A stretch of DNA of 64,000 nucleotides. Origin: Oceanicola sp. S124. Lineage in GTDB: Bacteria; Pseudomonadota; Alphaproteobacteria; Rhodobacterales; Rhodobacteraceae. How positions within the stretch are numbered: position 1 is the stretch's first letter; each line of letters starts with the position of its first letter. Location: NCBI RefSeq assembly GCF_000220565.1, contig NZ_AFPM01000335.1, positions 1-64,000 on the forward strand, in the 5' to 3' direction. The position numbers were made by a program, and so were the translations under genes. The notes under the pieces were generated by a model. It had not been told where the DNA came from, made no database searches, and was given only the letters and a program-made list of their open reading frames with translations. This document shows positions 24,869 through 34,022 of the stretch, in pieces.

Positions 24869-26554
24869 ATGAGCGATATGACCTGGGTCCCCGTGGCCAA
24901 TGCATCGGACCTGGCGCCGCGCCATGTCTTCCAGGGCCGCCTTCTGGGGCAGGAGCTGGCGATTTGGCGGGCCGACGACGGCAATGTCAACGTCTGGGAA
25001 AACCGCTGCCTGCACAGGGGCGTGCGCCTGTCGATCGGCGTCAACACCGGCAGCGAGCTGGTCTGCCAGTACCACGGCTGGCGCTATGCAAACCGCAATG
25101 CCGGCTGCACCTACATCCCCGCCCATCCTGCCGACGCCCCGCCGCACACCATCTGCAACCGGACCTGGCCGGCGCTGGAACAGGACGGGCTGATCTGGAC
25201 CCATTTCGCCCCCGTCGATCCACCGCGCCCCGAAAGCCTCGGCGCCGGGGCCCTGGCCCTGCGGCCCCAGCCCGTCGCCGCCGCGCCCGAACTGGCGCGC
25301 GCGGTGCTGGCCGGGCTGTCACCCGAGGGCTTCGGACCGCTCGGGCAGGATCTGGTCGCCAGCGGCCCCGCGGGCCGCCTGCGCCTGATGGTGCAGGCCG
25401 CCGATGCCGGCCGCGCGGTGCTGCGCGGGCTGGTGCTGTCGGACGAGGCGCCCCTGCCCCTGCTGCGCCGCCTCTCGCTGGTCCTGCGGCTGGCGCGGGA
25501 CGAGATCGAGCGCCGCGCCGCGACCCTGCCCGTGCCCGCGCCGATCCCGCACCGCTCGGAACGGGTTGCGCCCGAACTGGCCGAGATGCCCGAGATGGTC
25601 TCGGGCCCCGCCCGCATCCGGGTGCGCGTGGCGAAGAAGCAGATCGTCGGAGAGGACATCGTCGCACTGGAGCTGGCCGGGCTGCGCGGCACCCTGCCCG
25701 CCTCCCAGCCCGGCGCCCATATCGACGTCGCGCTGCCCAACGGGCTGCTGCGCCAGTATTCGCTGGTCAATGCCCCGGGCGAGACCGACCGCTACGTCAT
25801 CGGCATCAAGCGCGAGGCCCAAAGCACCGGCGGCTCTGCCGCGATCCACGACAGCCTGGCCGAGGGCGACCTGCTGGCGATCTCCGAGCCGCGCAACAAC
25901 TTCACCCTGCGCCGCGACGCCGAAGAGACCGTGCTGATCGCCGGGGGCATCGGCGTGACGCCCCTGCTGTCCATGGCCGCCGCGCTGCGGGACGAGGGGC
26001 TGCCCTTCACCCTGCACTACTTCGCCGCCAGTGCCGAGACCCTCGCCTTCGGCGAGCGGCTGGCCCTGCTGGGCGAGCGGATGGTGCCCTACCTCGGGCT
26101 GGACGCGGCCCAGACCACCCTGGCGCTGCAAGGCATCCTGAAGGGTCCTGGCGCCGACCGTCAGGTCTATGTCTGCGGCCCCGCCCCGATGCTGGACGCC
26201 GCCCGCGCCACGGCCGCCGAAGCGGGCTGGCCCGAGGCCGCCGTCCACTTCGAGTATTTCGCCAACACCCGCGAGATTGACACCTCGTCGAGCTTCCGCA
26301 TCGAACTGGCGCGTTCGGCCCTGTCGCTGGAGGTGCCCGCCGGGCGCTCGATCCTCTCGGTGCTGCAAGAGGCCGGGGTGGCGCCGCCCTCGTCCTGCAG
26401 CCAGGGCGCCTGCGGCACCTGCATGGTGCGCCTGCTGGAGGGCGAGCCGGATCATCAGGACGTCTACCTGACCGGCGCCGAGAAGGCCGCCGGAGAGAAG
26501 ATCCTGACCTGCGTCAGCCGCGCCAAGTCCGACCGCCTCATCCTGGATCTCTGA
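24869..26554 (+). CDS. ndmD: NdmD-like reductase with extra N-terminal Rieske domain
   Basis: 561 residues with three modules. Residues about 5-95: a Rieske [2Fe-2S] domain with C47-x-H49 and C66-x2-H69 (NRCLHRGV, LVCQYHGW). About 245-460: flavin/NAD(P)H reductase with RQYSLVNAP for flavin and IAGGIGVTPLLSM for nicotinamide. About 475-561: plant-type [2Fe-2S] ferredoxin with C-x4-C-x2-C (SCSQGACGTCM) and a fourth Cys in ILTCVS. Ordinary VanB/PDR reductases have only the last two modules; the added Rieske domain is the hallmark of NdmD (588 residues in CBB5). It supplies electrons from NADH to the Rieske-less oxygenase encoded just upstream (15-nt gap, GGAAGGA ribosome site). Confidence 0.9.
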   Translation: MSDMTWVPVANASDLAPRHVFQGRLLGQELAIWRADDGNVNVWENRCLHRGVRLSIGVNTGSELVCQYHGWRYANRNAGCTYIPAHPADAPPHTICNRTWPALEQDGLIWTHFAPVDPPRPESLGAGALALRPQPVAAAPELARAVLAGLSPEGFGPLGQDLVASGPAGRLRLMVQAADAGRAVLRGLVLSDEAPLPLLRRLSLVLRLARDEIERRAATLPVPAPIPHRSERVAPELAEMPEMVSGPARIRVRVAKKQIVGEDIVALELAGLRGTLPASQPGAHIDVALPNGLLRQYSLVNAPGETDRYVIGIKREAQSTGGSAAIHDSLAEGDLLAISEPRNNFTLRRDAEETVLIAGGIGVTPLLSMAAALRDEGLPFTLHYFAASAETLAFGERLALLGERMVPYLGLDAAQTTLALQGILKGPGADRQVYVCGPAPMLDAARATAAEAGWPEAAVHFEYFANTREIDTSSSFRIELARSALSLEVPAGRSILSVLQEAGVAPPSSCSQGACGTCMVRLLEGEPDHQDVYLTGAEKAAGEKILTCVSRAKSDRLILDL

Positions 26555-26557
26555 GCC

Positions 26558-27196
26558 ATGCCAACACTTTACGACTTCGACCTCTCGGCGGATTGCTACA
26601 AGGTGCGCCTGCTGGCGGCGATCCTCGGCATCCCCTATGACCGCCATAACGTGGATTTCTTCCCCGGGATGAAGCACCTCTCGCCCGCCTTCCTGGCGGT
26701 GAACCCGCTCGGCACCCTGCCGGTCTGGGACGAAGGCGACCTGCGGCTCTGCTCGGCCCATGCAATCCTCGTCTACCTCGCCGAACGCCACGCGCCGGGC
26801 GGGCCCTGGCTGCCGCGCGACCCCGCACTGGCGGGCGAGGTGCAGCACTGGCTGGGCTTTGCCGAGGGTCTCGCGACCTCGGCAGGCGCGGCGCGGCTGG
26901 CCGCCGGCATGGAGTTCGACCTCGATCTCGCGGCCGCGCAGGCCCGGGCGCATCAGCTCTTCGAGCGGATGGACGAACACCTGTGGTTCCGCGAGCGCGA
27001 GGGCGGCAACTGGCTGTGCCGCACCCTCCAGCCAACCCTGGCCGAGATCGCCTGCTTCCCCGACGTGATGCTTTCCGAAGAGGGCGGCATCGCGCGCGAG
27101 GACTACCCCGCCCTGCGCCGCTGGAGCGACCGCGTGAAGCGCATCCCGGGTTTCGAGGTGATGCCCGGCATTTTCCCTGCAAAGATCGGCGCCTGA
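26558..27196 (+). CDS. ndmE: NdmE-like glutathione S-transferase-fold protein
   Basis: 212 residues: an N-terminal thioredoxin-like domain (TLYDFDLSADCYKVRLLAAI, NPLGTLPVWDEG with the cis-Pro) and a helical C-terminal GST domain (about 90-205). In caffeine degraders NdmE is a GST homologue needed to assemble the NdmC-NdmD complex instead of acting as a conjugating enzyme. The position directly after the ndmC/ndmD-like pair, 3 nt from the reductase stop, supports that structural role. On sequence alone it would be called just a GST-family protein. Confidence 0.82.
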   Translation: MPTLYDFDLSADCYKVRLLAAILGIPYDRHNVDFFPGMKHLSPAFLAVNPLGTLPVWDEGDLRLCSAHAILVYLAERHAPGGPWLPRDPALAGEVQHWLGFAEGLATSAGAARLAAGMEFDLDLAAAQARAHQLFERMDEHLWFREREGGNWLCRTLQPTLAEIACFPDVMLSEEGGIAREDYPALRRWSDRVKRIPGFEVMPGIFPAKIGA

Positions 27197-27199
27197 CGC

Positions 27200-28564
27200 A
27201 TGAAGACCCAAGATTTCGCCCGTGTCGTCACGGGCACCGCCTTCCACACCCCTGCCCGGGATCGTCTGGAGGTGCTGGAAGACCACGCCTTCGTGCTGGA
27301 CACCTCGGGCACCATAACCCGCCTGTTGCCCCCCGATCACCCCGAGCGCCCCGCCCTGATCGAGGCCGCCCGCCAGCGGGGCGTGCTGAGCGAACTGCCC
27401 GAGGGCAGCGTCCTGATCCCCGGCCTGATCGACCTGCATATCCACGCACCCCAATGGCCCCAGCTTGGCAAGGCGCTGGATGCGCCGCTGGAGGCCTGGC
27501 TGCAAAAGTACACCTTCCCGATGGAGGCGCGCTTTGCCGATACTGCCTTCGCCGCCGAGGTCTACGACGAGATGGTCGCCACCCTGCTGGCCCATGGCAC
27601 GACGACGGCGGTCTACTTCGGCTCGGTCGAGGTGGCGCCCAACCTCGTTCTCGCCGAGGCCTGCCTGCGCCACGGCCAGCGGGCGCTGATCGGCAAGGTC
27701 GCCATGGACGATCCCGACAACTGCCCCCCCTACTACCGTGACGCCAGTGCCGAGGAGGGGCTGGCCGAGACGCGCCGTTTCGTCACCGAGTTGCGCGCAC
27801 TGGCCGGCGACGACCCGCTGGTGCTGCCCGTCATCACGCCGCGCTTCATCCCCTCGTGCTCGGACGAGCTGCTGGCGGGTCTGGGCGCCATGGCGCGCGA
27901 GCTGGATTGCCATGTCCAGACCCATTGCTCGGAAAGCGACTGGGAGGTCGGCCATGTCGCCGCCCGCCTCGGCCAGACCGATTGCGAGGCGCTCTCGGGG
28001 CACGGTCTGCTGACCGACCGCACGGTGCTGGCACATTCGAACTTCGTCACCGGGGGCGACATGGAGATCATCTGCGCCCATGGCTCTGCCGTGGCCCATT
28101 GCCCGATGTCCAACGCCTATTTCGCCAATGCGGTCTTCCCCCTGCGCGCCGCAATCGAGCGGGGCGTGAAGGTGGGGCTGGGCACCGATATCTCGGGCGG
28201 GTTCAGCCCCTCGCTGTTTGATGCGGCGCGCCACGCGCTGATGGCCTCGCGCCACGCCGCCTCGGGCACCGATCCCGCGCTGCCGCCCGAGACGCGCGGC
28301 CCCGGCACGCGGCCGCTCGGCACCGTCGAGACCTTCTGGCTGGCAACCGCCTCGGGCGGGGAAGCGCTGCGACTGCCCATCGGGCAATTCCGCGAGGGCT
28401 ACCGCTTTGATGCACTGGCGATTGCGACCAATGCCCCCGGCTCGAGCCTGCGCTACTACCCCGCGCTGGACCCGCTGGAAGAGCTGTTCGAGAAACTCGT
28501 GCTCACCGCCGACCGGGGCGCCATCGCAGAGGTCTGGGTCGACGGGAAACGCCGCCTCGACTGA
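27200..28564 (+). CDS. guaD: guanine deaminase
   Basis: 454 residues of the amidohydrolase superfamily. Zinc-site and substrate segments are those of GuaD: PGLIDLHIHAPQWPQLG (HxH), QTHCSESDWEV (His), AHCPMSNAYFAN and GLGTDISGG (catalytic Asp). It hydrolyses guanine to xanthine and ammonia in the cytoplasm. ATG 27200 is 3 nt after the GST-like gene, the last of four coupled genes. Its presence behind an N-demethylase suggests either 7-methylguanine to guanine to xanthine, or deamination first to 7-methylxanthine, the known NdmCDE substrate. No xanthine dehydrogenase is in the window. Confidence 0.9.
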   Translation: MKTQDFARVVTGTAFHTPARDRLEVLEDHAFVLDTSGTITRLLPPDHPERPALIEAARQRGVLSELPEGSVLIPGLIDLHIHAPQWPQLGKALDAPLEAWLQKYTFPMEARFADTAFAAEVYDEMVATLLAHGTTTAVYFGSVEVAPNLVLAEACLRHGQRALIGKVAMDDPDNCPPYYRDASAEEGLAETRRFVTELRALAGDDPLVLPVITPRFIPSCSDELLAGLGAMARELDCHVQTHCSESDWEVGHVAARLGQTDCEALSGHGLLTDRTVLAHSNFVTGGDMEIICAHGSAVAHCPMSNAYFANAVFPLRAAIERGVKVGLGTDISGGFSPSLFDAARHALMASRHAASGTDPALPPETRGPGTRPLGTVETFWLATASGGEALRLPIGQFREGYRFDALAIATNAPGSSLRYYPALDPLEELFEKLVLTADRGAIAEVWVDGKRRLD

Positions 28565-28584
28565 CGCGGCGCCGTTGCGCGGGC

Positions 28585-29427
28585 CTAGGTGGCGTCGACC
28601 CGCCGCGAGGCGCGTCGGGTGCTCAAGTTGCGCCACAGGAAGGCGGCGAGGAAGATCGCCGTCAGCACCAGCACCACCGTCGCCGCCGGAGAGCTGTCGA
28701 GCCAGAAGCTGGCATAGCTGCCACCCAGCATCGAGAGCATGCAGACCGCCACAGAAAGCGCCATCATGCGTCCGAAGCTGCGCGTCAGCAGGAAGGCGAT
28801 GGCCCCCGGCGCGATCAGCAGCGCCACCGCCAGGATCAGCCCCGTGGCGCTGAGCGTGGCCACGATGGTCAGCGACAGCACGGTCAGCAACCCGTAGTGC
28901 AGCAGCCCGACCCGCAGACCCGAGGCCCGGGCCTGCGCCGGATCGAAGGCATGCAGCAGGAGGTCGCGCCACTTCAGCAGCAACACGCCCGAGACCGCCA
29001 GGGCGATCAGCCCCGCCGTCCACAGATCCCCCGGCCCCACGCCCAGCATGTTGCCGAAGAGGATGTGGTCGAGATGCACGTTGGTATGGATCGAGGTGTA
29101 AAGCACGATGCCCAGCCCGAACATGCCCGAAAAGACGACGCCCATCACGGTGTCCTGCTTCACCCGGCTGTTCTCGGCAAGGTAGCCGGTGGCCAGCGCC
29201 GTGGTCATCCCCGCCAGGAAGGCGCCGAGGATCAGCGGCACGCCGAGGATATAGGCCAGTACGACGCCGGGCAGGATGGCGTGGGAAATCGCGTCTCCCA
29301 TCAACGCCCAGCCCTTGAGGACGAGGAAGCACGACAGCAGCCCGGTCGGCACGGCGACGATCATGCCGATCAGGAAGGCGTTCTGCATGAAGGGGAATTG
29401 CAGCGGCATCAGCAGGGTGTCGATCAT
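28585..29427 (-). CDS. sitD: Mn/Fe ABC importer permease (SitD type)
   Basis: 280 residues, about 8 membrane helices, with LVLKGWALMGDAISHAILPG, the conserved loop of metal-type (ZnuB/MntB/SitCD) permeases. ATG 29427 overlaps the upstream permease stop by 4 nt. Last gene of a four-gene operon with two different permeases, which is the sitABCD plan, in contrast to znuABC with one. The frame is open further upstream, but only across the preceding gene. Confidence 0.9.
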   Translation of the reverse strand: MIDTLLMPLQFPFMQNAFLIGMIVAVPTGLLSCFLVLKGWALMGDAISHAILPGVVLAYILGVPLILGAFLAGMTTALATGYLAENSRVKQDTVMGVVFSGMFGLGIVLYTSIHTNVHLDHILFGNMLGVGPGDLWTAGLIALAVSGVLLLKWRDLLLHAFDPAQARASGLRVGLLHYGLLTVLSLTIVATLSATGLILAVALLIAPGAIAFLLTRSFGRMMALSVAVCMLSMLGGSYASFWLDSSPAATVVLVLTAIFLAAFLWRNLSTRRASRRVDAT

Positions 29428-30287
29428 GCCCCGATCTCCCCGGCCAGGGCCTCGGCGGCGCGGCGGCGGGCCGCCAGCATGCCGTGCTTGGGCGCCAGCA
29501 CGAAGGTGGTGAGGAAGACCAGCGTCTGCAGGATCACGATCACCCCGCCCGTCGCCCCGTCGAGGAAATACGAGAGATAGGCCCCGGCAAAGCTGGTCAG
29601 CGTGCCGATGGCAACCGAGGTCATGATCAGCCGCGAGAAGCGGTCGCAGAGCAGGTAGGCCGTGGCCCCCGGCGTCACCACCATGGCGATCACCAGGAAG
29701 GCGCCGACGGTCTGCATCGCCGCCACCACCGAGGCCGAGAGCAGCACGAAGAACACCGCCTTCAGCAGCCCCGGGCGCAACCCGATGGAGCGGGCGTGGT
29801 TCTCGTCGAAGAAGACCACCACGAGGTCCTTCCACTTCGCCAGCAGCACCACGAGGGAGACCACCCCGATGATCACCAGTTGCAGCGTGTCATCCGGGGC
29901 GATGGCCAGGATATTGCCCATGGTGATGGTCTGGATCGACACCGCGATCGGATTGACCGAGGCCATGAACAGCCCCAGCCCGAAGAACGAGGTGAAGATC
30001 AGGCCGATGATCACGTCGACCTTCAGCCCCGAGCGGTCCGACAGGAACAGCATCGCCGCCGCCGCCAGCCCGCCCGACAGGAAGGCGCCAAGCGCGAAGG
30101 GCAGGCCCAGCATGTAGGCCCCCGCCACGCCGGGCACCACCGAATGGCTGAGTGCATCGCCGATCAGCGACCAGCCCTTCAGCATCAGGTAGGAAGACAG
30201 GAAGGCGCAGACTCCGCCGACCAGGGCCGAGACCCACATGGCGTTCAGCATGTAGCCGTAGGTGAACGGATCGAGCAGCTGGCTCAT
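29424..30287 (-). CDS. sitC: Mn/Fe ABC importer permease (SitC type)
   Basis: 287 residues, about 8 helices, with [20 protein letters not shown] and [18 protein letters not shown]. It is a paralogue of the following permease, and together they form a heterodimeric channel in the inner membrane. ATG overlaps the ATPase stop (30284-30287). Confidence 0.9.
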   Translation of the reverse strand: MSQLLDPFTYGYMLNAMWVSALVGGVCAFLSSYLMLKGWSLIGDALSHSVVPGVAGAYMLGLPFALGAFLSGGLAAAAMLFLSDRSGLKVDVIIGLIFTSFFGLGLFMASVNPIAVSIQTITMGNILAIAPDDTLQLVIIGVVSLVVLLAKWKDLVVVFFDENHARSIGLRPGLLKAVFFVLLSASVVAAMQTVGAFLVIAMVVTPGATAYLLCDRFSRLIMTSVAIGTLTSFAGAYLSYFLDGATGGVIVILQTLVFLTTFVLAPKHGMLAARRRAAEALAGEIGA

Positions 30288-31198
30288 TCGTCGCGCTCCT
30301 TCGTCCGGATAGGCAGCCGGGCGGGCTCTCCGTATTGCACGAAGGGGCGTTCGTCGTCGGTCAGGATGGTGACGTGGCGCTCGTCCTCGTCGTCATGCAG
30401 GTCCGAGCCGCCGAGGGTGAAATGCCTCAGCACGCCGCCGAAGGCGCGGGCCAGGTTCTCGTGGGTGAAGGTGGTCTCGGTGGGCCCGTAGCCCAGCACG
30501 GTGCCCTTGACCAGCACGGTGCGGTCGCAGAATTCAGGCACGGTGCCCAGGTTGTGGGTCGAGACCAGCATCACCCGGCCCTCGTCGCGCAGCTCGCGCA
30601 GCAGGGCGATGATCTGGTCTTCGGTCTTGACGTCGACGCCGGTGAAGGGCTCGTCCAGCAGGATCACCTGCCCTTCCTGGGCCAGTGCGCGCGCCAGGAA
30701 GACGCGCTTCTTCTGGCCGCCCGACAGCTCGCCGATCTGGCGTTTGCGGAAATCCAGCATGTTGACCCGGCTCAGCGCCTGTTCCACCGCCGCATGGTCC
30801 GCCGCCTTCGGACGGCGCAGGAAGCCCATGTGGCCGTAGCGCCCCATCATCACCACGTCCTCGACCAGCACCGGGAAGGACCAGTCGACCTCCTCGCTCT
30901 GCGGCACATAGGCCACGAGGTTCTTGCGCAGGGCGTCCTTCACGCTCATGCCCAGCAGCCGGATCTCTCCGCCTGCCACCGGCACGAAGCCCATGATCGC
31001 CTTGAACAGGGTGGATTTCCCGGCCCCGTTGACCCCGACGAGGGCGGTCACGGTGCCGCGCGGGATCTCGAAGCTGGCGTGCCGCAGCGCGGTGTGGCCG
31101 TTGCGGTAGGTGACCGTGACGTCACGGGCGCAGATACCGCCCTCGGGATCTTCGTGCTGGCCCGGGATGGTGACCGGAGCTTGCTGTTCGTCTTTCAT
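30284..31198 (-). CDS. sitB: Mn/Fe ABC importer ATPase (SitB type)
   Basis: 304 residues, one ABC domain: Walker [10 protein letters not shown], signature [16 protein letters not shown], Walker [13 protein letters not shown] and an H-loop in [11 protein letters not shown]. The last about 60 residues are an extension rich in acidic and His residues ([17 protein letters not shown]) seen in alphaproteobacterial SitB relatives; its role is unknown but metal sensing is conceivable. Starts 78 nt after sitA, with a hairpin in the gap. Confidence 0.9.
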   Translation of the reverse strand: MKDEQQAPVTIPGQHEDPEGGICARDVTVTYRNGHTALRHASFEIPRGTVTALVGVNGAGKSTLFKAIMGFVPVAGGEIRLLGMSVKDALRKNLVAYVPQSEEVDWSFPVLVEDVVMMGRYGHMGFLRRPKAADHAAVEQALSRVNMLDFRKRQIGELSGGQKKRVFLARALAQEGQVILLDEPFTGVDVKTEDQIIALLRELRDEGRVMLVSTHNLGTVPEFCDRTVLVKGTVLGYGPTETTFTHENLARAFGGVLRHFTLGGSDLHDDEDERHVTILTDDERPFVQYGEPARLPIRTKERDE

Positions 31199-31249
31199 CT
31201 CATTCGCTTTCCGCCGACACCGCCAACGGGGGCGGGACGGCCTGCGACG

Positions 31250-31266
31250 GGCCGCCCGAGGCGGCC
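31250..31266 (-). promoter_or_regulatory. intercistronic hairpin after sitA
   Basis: GGCCGCC-CGA-GGCGGCC, a perfect 7-bp stem with a 3-nt loop, 10 nt after the sitA stop. Same position as the other post-binding-protein hairpins in this window. Confidence 0.5.
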
Positions 31267-31275
31267 GCGCCGCGC

Positions 31276-32178
31276 TTACTTCAGACCGTCTTCCAGCCCG
31301 TTTGCAATGGTTTCCGCGGTGACGCGCAGAAGATCGAGATAGGAGGGCACCGGGCCGCCCTCTTTCGACAGGCTGTCGACGTAGAGAACGCCGCCGTAAT
31401 GGGCACCCGTCTCGCGCGCGACCTGTTCGGCGGGGGCGGTGTTGACCGTGCTCTCGCAGAAGACCACGGGAATCTCGTTATCGCGCACCCCGTCGATCAC
31501 CGCACGCACCTGCTGCGGCGTGCCCATCTGGTCGGCGTTCATCGGCCAGAGGTACAGCTCTTTCATGCCGAAATCGCGCGCCAGGTAGCTGAAGGCGCCT
31601 TCGCAGGTCACCAGCCAGCGTTGCGCCTCGGGAATCGTCGCGATCTCGTCGCGCAGCGGTTCCAGCGTGGCCTTCAGCCGCTCGGCGTAAGCTTCGGCAT
31701 TGGCGGCGTAGACCTCGGCATTCCCCGAGTCCTGAGCGCTCAGCGCCTTCTCGATATTGTCGATGTAGATCAGCGCGTTATCCAGCCCCATCCAGGCATG
31801 GGGATTGGGCTTGCCCTCATAGGCGCCCTGGGCGATCGGGATCGGGTCGATGCCTTCGGTCAGGGTCGCCGAGGGCACGTCCTTGAGGTTGGCAAGGAAC
31901 TGTTCGAACCACAGTTCGAGGTTCAGGCCGTTCCACAGGATCAGGTCGGCGCCCTGGGCACGCACGATGTCGCGCGGCGTCGGCTCGTAGCCGTGGATCT
32001 CGGCCCCCGGCTTGGTGATCGAGGCGACCTCGGCGGCATCGCCCGCCACCTGCTGCGCCATGTCCGCCAGGACGGTGAAGGTGGTCACCACCTTCAGCTT
32101 GTCCCCGGCCAGCGCGCCCTGCCCCAGCATCAGCGCCACTGCCGTCCCCGCCAGCAGCGATTTCGCCACGATCTTCAT
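31276..32178 (-). CDS. sitA: Mn/Fe-binding periplasmic protein (SitA type)
   Basis: 300 residues of the cluster A-I (PsaA/MntC/SitA) family. Signal peptide ending ALA-GDK. Metal-ligand regions are visible: [14 protein letters not shown] (His), [11 protein letters not shown] (His), a Glu in [15 protein letters not shown] and an acidic residue in [11 protein letters not shown]. There is no His-rich loop, which argues for Mn/Fe over Zn. ATG 32178 is chosen over 32238 because it opens the signal peptide and has GGAG/AGGA upstream. Heads the leftward sit operon; a palindrome at 32245-32259 is a likely metal-regulator site. Confidence 0.92.
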   Translation of the reverse strand: MKIVAKSLLAGTAVALMLGQGALAGDKLKVVTTFTVLADMAQQVAGDAAEVASITKPGAEIHGYEPTPRDIVRAQGADLILWNGLNLELWFEQFLANLKDVPSATLTEGIDPIPIAQGAYEGKPNPHAWMGLDNALIYIDNIEKALSAQDSGNAEVYAANAEAYAERLKATLEPLRDEIATIPEAQRWLVTCEGAFSYLARDFGMKELYLWPMNADQMGTPQQVRAVIDGVRDNEIPVVFCESTVNTAPAEQVARETGAHYGGVLYVDSLSKEGGPVPSYLDLLRVTAETIANGLEDGLK

Positions 32179-32244
32179 TCCTGCAGCTCCTTGTTGCGAG
32201 TTATTCTCATCTAAGAGCGCGCGCCGGAGACAAGTCAAGACTCC

Positions 32245-32259
32245 TGAGAACCGTTCTCA
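32245..32259. promoter_or_regulatory. palindrome upstream of sitA (possible Mur/Fur-family site)
   Basis: TGAGAAC-C-GTTCTCA, perfect 7-1-7, 67 bp upstream of sitA and about 170 bp upstream of the divergent peptide-type binding-protein gene. In alphaproteobacteria sit operons are controlled by the Mn-responsive Fur homologue Mur; whether this is that site is inference. A weaker GAGttattCTC lies closer to sitA at about 32198-32208. Confidence 0.45.
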
Positions 32260-32430
32260 ACAAAAACCCTGTTTCTGCGTGGAAAGATGCCGACCGGCGG
32301 GCACCACAGCCCCGGTTTCTGCATCTGCACGGTCAAGACTTGCGAAAATTGCAATCGAAGGACCGATCTTTGCAATTTTGGTTGCCACCGCCGGGAACTT
32401 AAGGTGAGGCACGATCCAAGGGAGGACACC

Positions 32431-33960
32431 ATGCAACAATTCCGTTGGCGCCATCTCGGCGCCGCGAGCGCGCTTGCGCTTGCCACCGCGATCACCCCGG
32501 CCTTTGCCGGCCCGTCCGACGACACGCTGCGGGCGGCCATGTCCGAGGAGATCCTGAACCTCGACTACAACTACACCACCAAGCGCGAATATATCATCCT
32601 CGCCCAGCTGACGGATGCGACGCTCTTCGATATCGACCCCGAGACGCAGGAAGTGAACCCTTCGATCGCGACCGGCTACGAGTTTCTCGACGAGACCACG
32701 CTGGACGTGACCCTGCGCGACGACGTGAAGTTCCACGACGGCAGCACCCTGACCCCCGCCGACGTGGCCTATACCTACAACTGGATCAAGGACGAGCGCA
32801 GCGAGAGCAACGCCGCCGGCGTCGTGCGCCGCTGGCTGGACAACGCCGAGGTCACCGGCCCGAACACCGTCCGCTTCCACCTGAACTCGGTCTATCCGCT
32901 GGTGATCCGCGACATGGCCGCCCGGATCATGATCCGCAAGGACGGCACCTATGACGCCGGCGGCGAGGTCGACCGCGATGCCATGGCGCAGAACCTGAAC
33001 GCCACCGGCCCCTACAAGGTCGTCTCCTTCGAGCCCGGCACCGAGCTGGTGCTCGAGCGCAACGCGGACTACTTCGGCGAGGCGCCCGCCATCGAGCATA
33101 TCGTCGTGCGCAACATCCCCGATGTCGGCACCCAGCAGGCGGAAATGATGTCGGGCGGCATCGACTGGATGTTCAACGTGCCGCTGGACCTGGCCGAAAG
33201 CCTGGGCGCCACGCCGATGGCCACCCACCTGGCCGGTCCCGACCTGCGCGTCGCCTTCATCGTGCTGGACAGCCATGGCTACACCGATCCCGAGGGCCCG
33301 CTGACCAACGTCAAGGTGCGCCAGGCGATCAACCACGCCCTGAACAAGCCCGAGATGGCGCAGTATCTCATCGGCGGCTCTGCCGAGGCGATCCACACCG
33401 CCTGCCACCCGGCGCAGTTCGGCTGCGACACCTCGGTCACCAACTACGAGTACGACCCCGAGAAGGCGAAGGCCCTGCTGGCCGAAGCCGGCTACGCCGA
33501 CGGGTTCACCCTGCCGCTCTGGGCCTACCGCGAGAAGCCCGTGGCCGAGGCCGTGGCCGCCGACCTGACGGCGGCCGGCATCGACGTGGACCTGCGCTAC
33601 GTCAAGCTGGAAAGCCTCAACCAGGCCCGCGCCTCCCGCGACATCCCCGCCTATATCGGCACCTGGGGCTCTGGCGGCACCGCCGACACGGCAGCCATCG
33701 CGCGGATCCACTTCGACATGTCCAGCGACCGCAACATGACCGGCGACGAGGCCCTGGCCGAGGAAATCCTTTCGGCCGAGCAGACCAACGACCAGGCCGA
33801 GCGCAAGGCGATCTATGCCTCCGCCCTCGGCAAGATCGCCGATGAAGCCCTCTGGGCCCCGCTCTTCACCTACTCGGCGAACTACCTCGTCTCGCCCGAG
33901 CTGGACTTCCCGCTGGATCCCGACGGCCTGCCCCGTCTGCAGAATTCCAGCTGGAAATAA
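32431..33960 (+). CDS. ABC importer solute-binding protein, family 5 (DppA/OppA type)
   Basis: 509 residues. Signal peptide ending AFA-GPSDD, no lipobox. Family-5 landmarks are TLRDDVKFHDGSTLTPADV, TGPYKVVSFEPGTELVLERN, YFGEAPAIEHI, VRQAINHALNK and the C-terminal EKAKALLAEAGYADGF. ATG 32431 follows GGGAGGA. These proteins bind peptides, opines, glycosides or other medium-sized solutes. Two Cys residues in ACHPAQFGCD could form a disulfide. Leads an operon with two permeases, a double ATPase and a lyase; the lyase suggests a substrate cleaved to fumarate or a similar acid. Confidence 0.92.
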   Translation: MQQFRWRHLGAASALALATAITPAFAGPSDDTLRAAMSEEILNLDYNYTTKREYIILAQLTDATLFDIDPETQEVNPSIATGYEFLDETTLDVTLRDDVKFHDGSTLTPADVAYTYNWIKDERSESNAAGVVRRWLDNAEVTGPNTVRFHLNSVYPLVIRDMAARIMIRKDGTYDAGGEVDRDAMAQNLNATGPYKVVSFEPGTELVLERNADYFGEAPAIEHIVVRNIPDVGTQQAEMMSGGIDWMFNVPLDLAESLGATPMATHLAGPDLRVAFIVLDSHGYTDPEGPLTNVKVRQAINHALNKPEMAQYLIGGSAEAIHTACHPAQFGCDTSVTNYEYDPEKAKALLAEAGYADGFTLPLWAYREKPVAEAVAADLTAAGIDVDLRYVKLESLNQARASRDIPAYIGTWGSGGTADTAAIARIHFDMSSDRNMTGDEALAEEILSAEQTNDQAERKAIYASALGKIADEALWAPLFTYSANYLVSPELDFPLDPDGLPRLQNSSWK

Positions 33961-33978
33961 GCCGGCCTGACAGCTGAC

Positions 33979-34006
33979 GGCAGGGGCCGATCTTCCGGCC
34001 CCTGCC
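33979..34006 (+). promoter_or_regulatory. intercistronic hairpin after binding-protein gene
   Basis: GGCAGGGGCC-gatcttcc-GGCCCCTGCC: perfect 10-bp stem, 8-nt loop, in the 62-nt gap before the first permease. No T-run. Likely favours higher expression of the binding protein. Confidence 0.6.
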
Positions 34007-34022
34007 CCTTGGAGGACCCAGA

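Noticed and set aside
25319-29332. A 1337-codon open frame on the minus strand opposite the ndmD/ndmE/guaD-like genes
   Set aside because: It mirrors well-conserved genes on the other strand, has repetitive Arg/Gly/His-rich composition and no domain; such long antisense frames are common in high-GC DNA.
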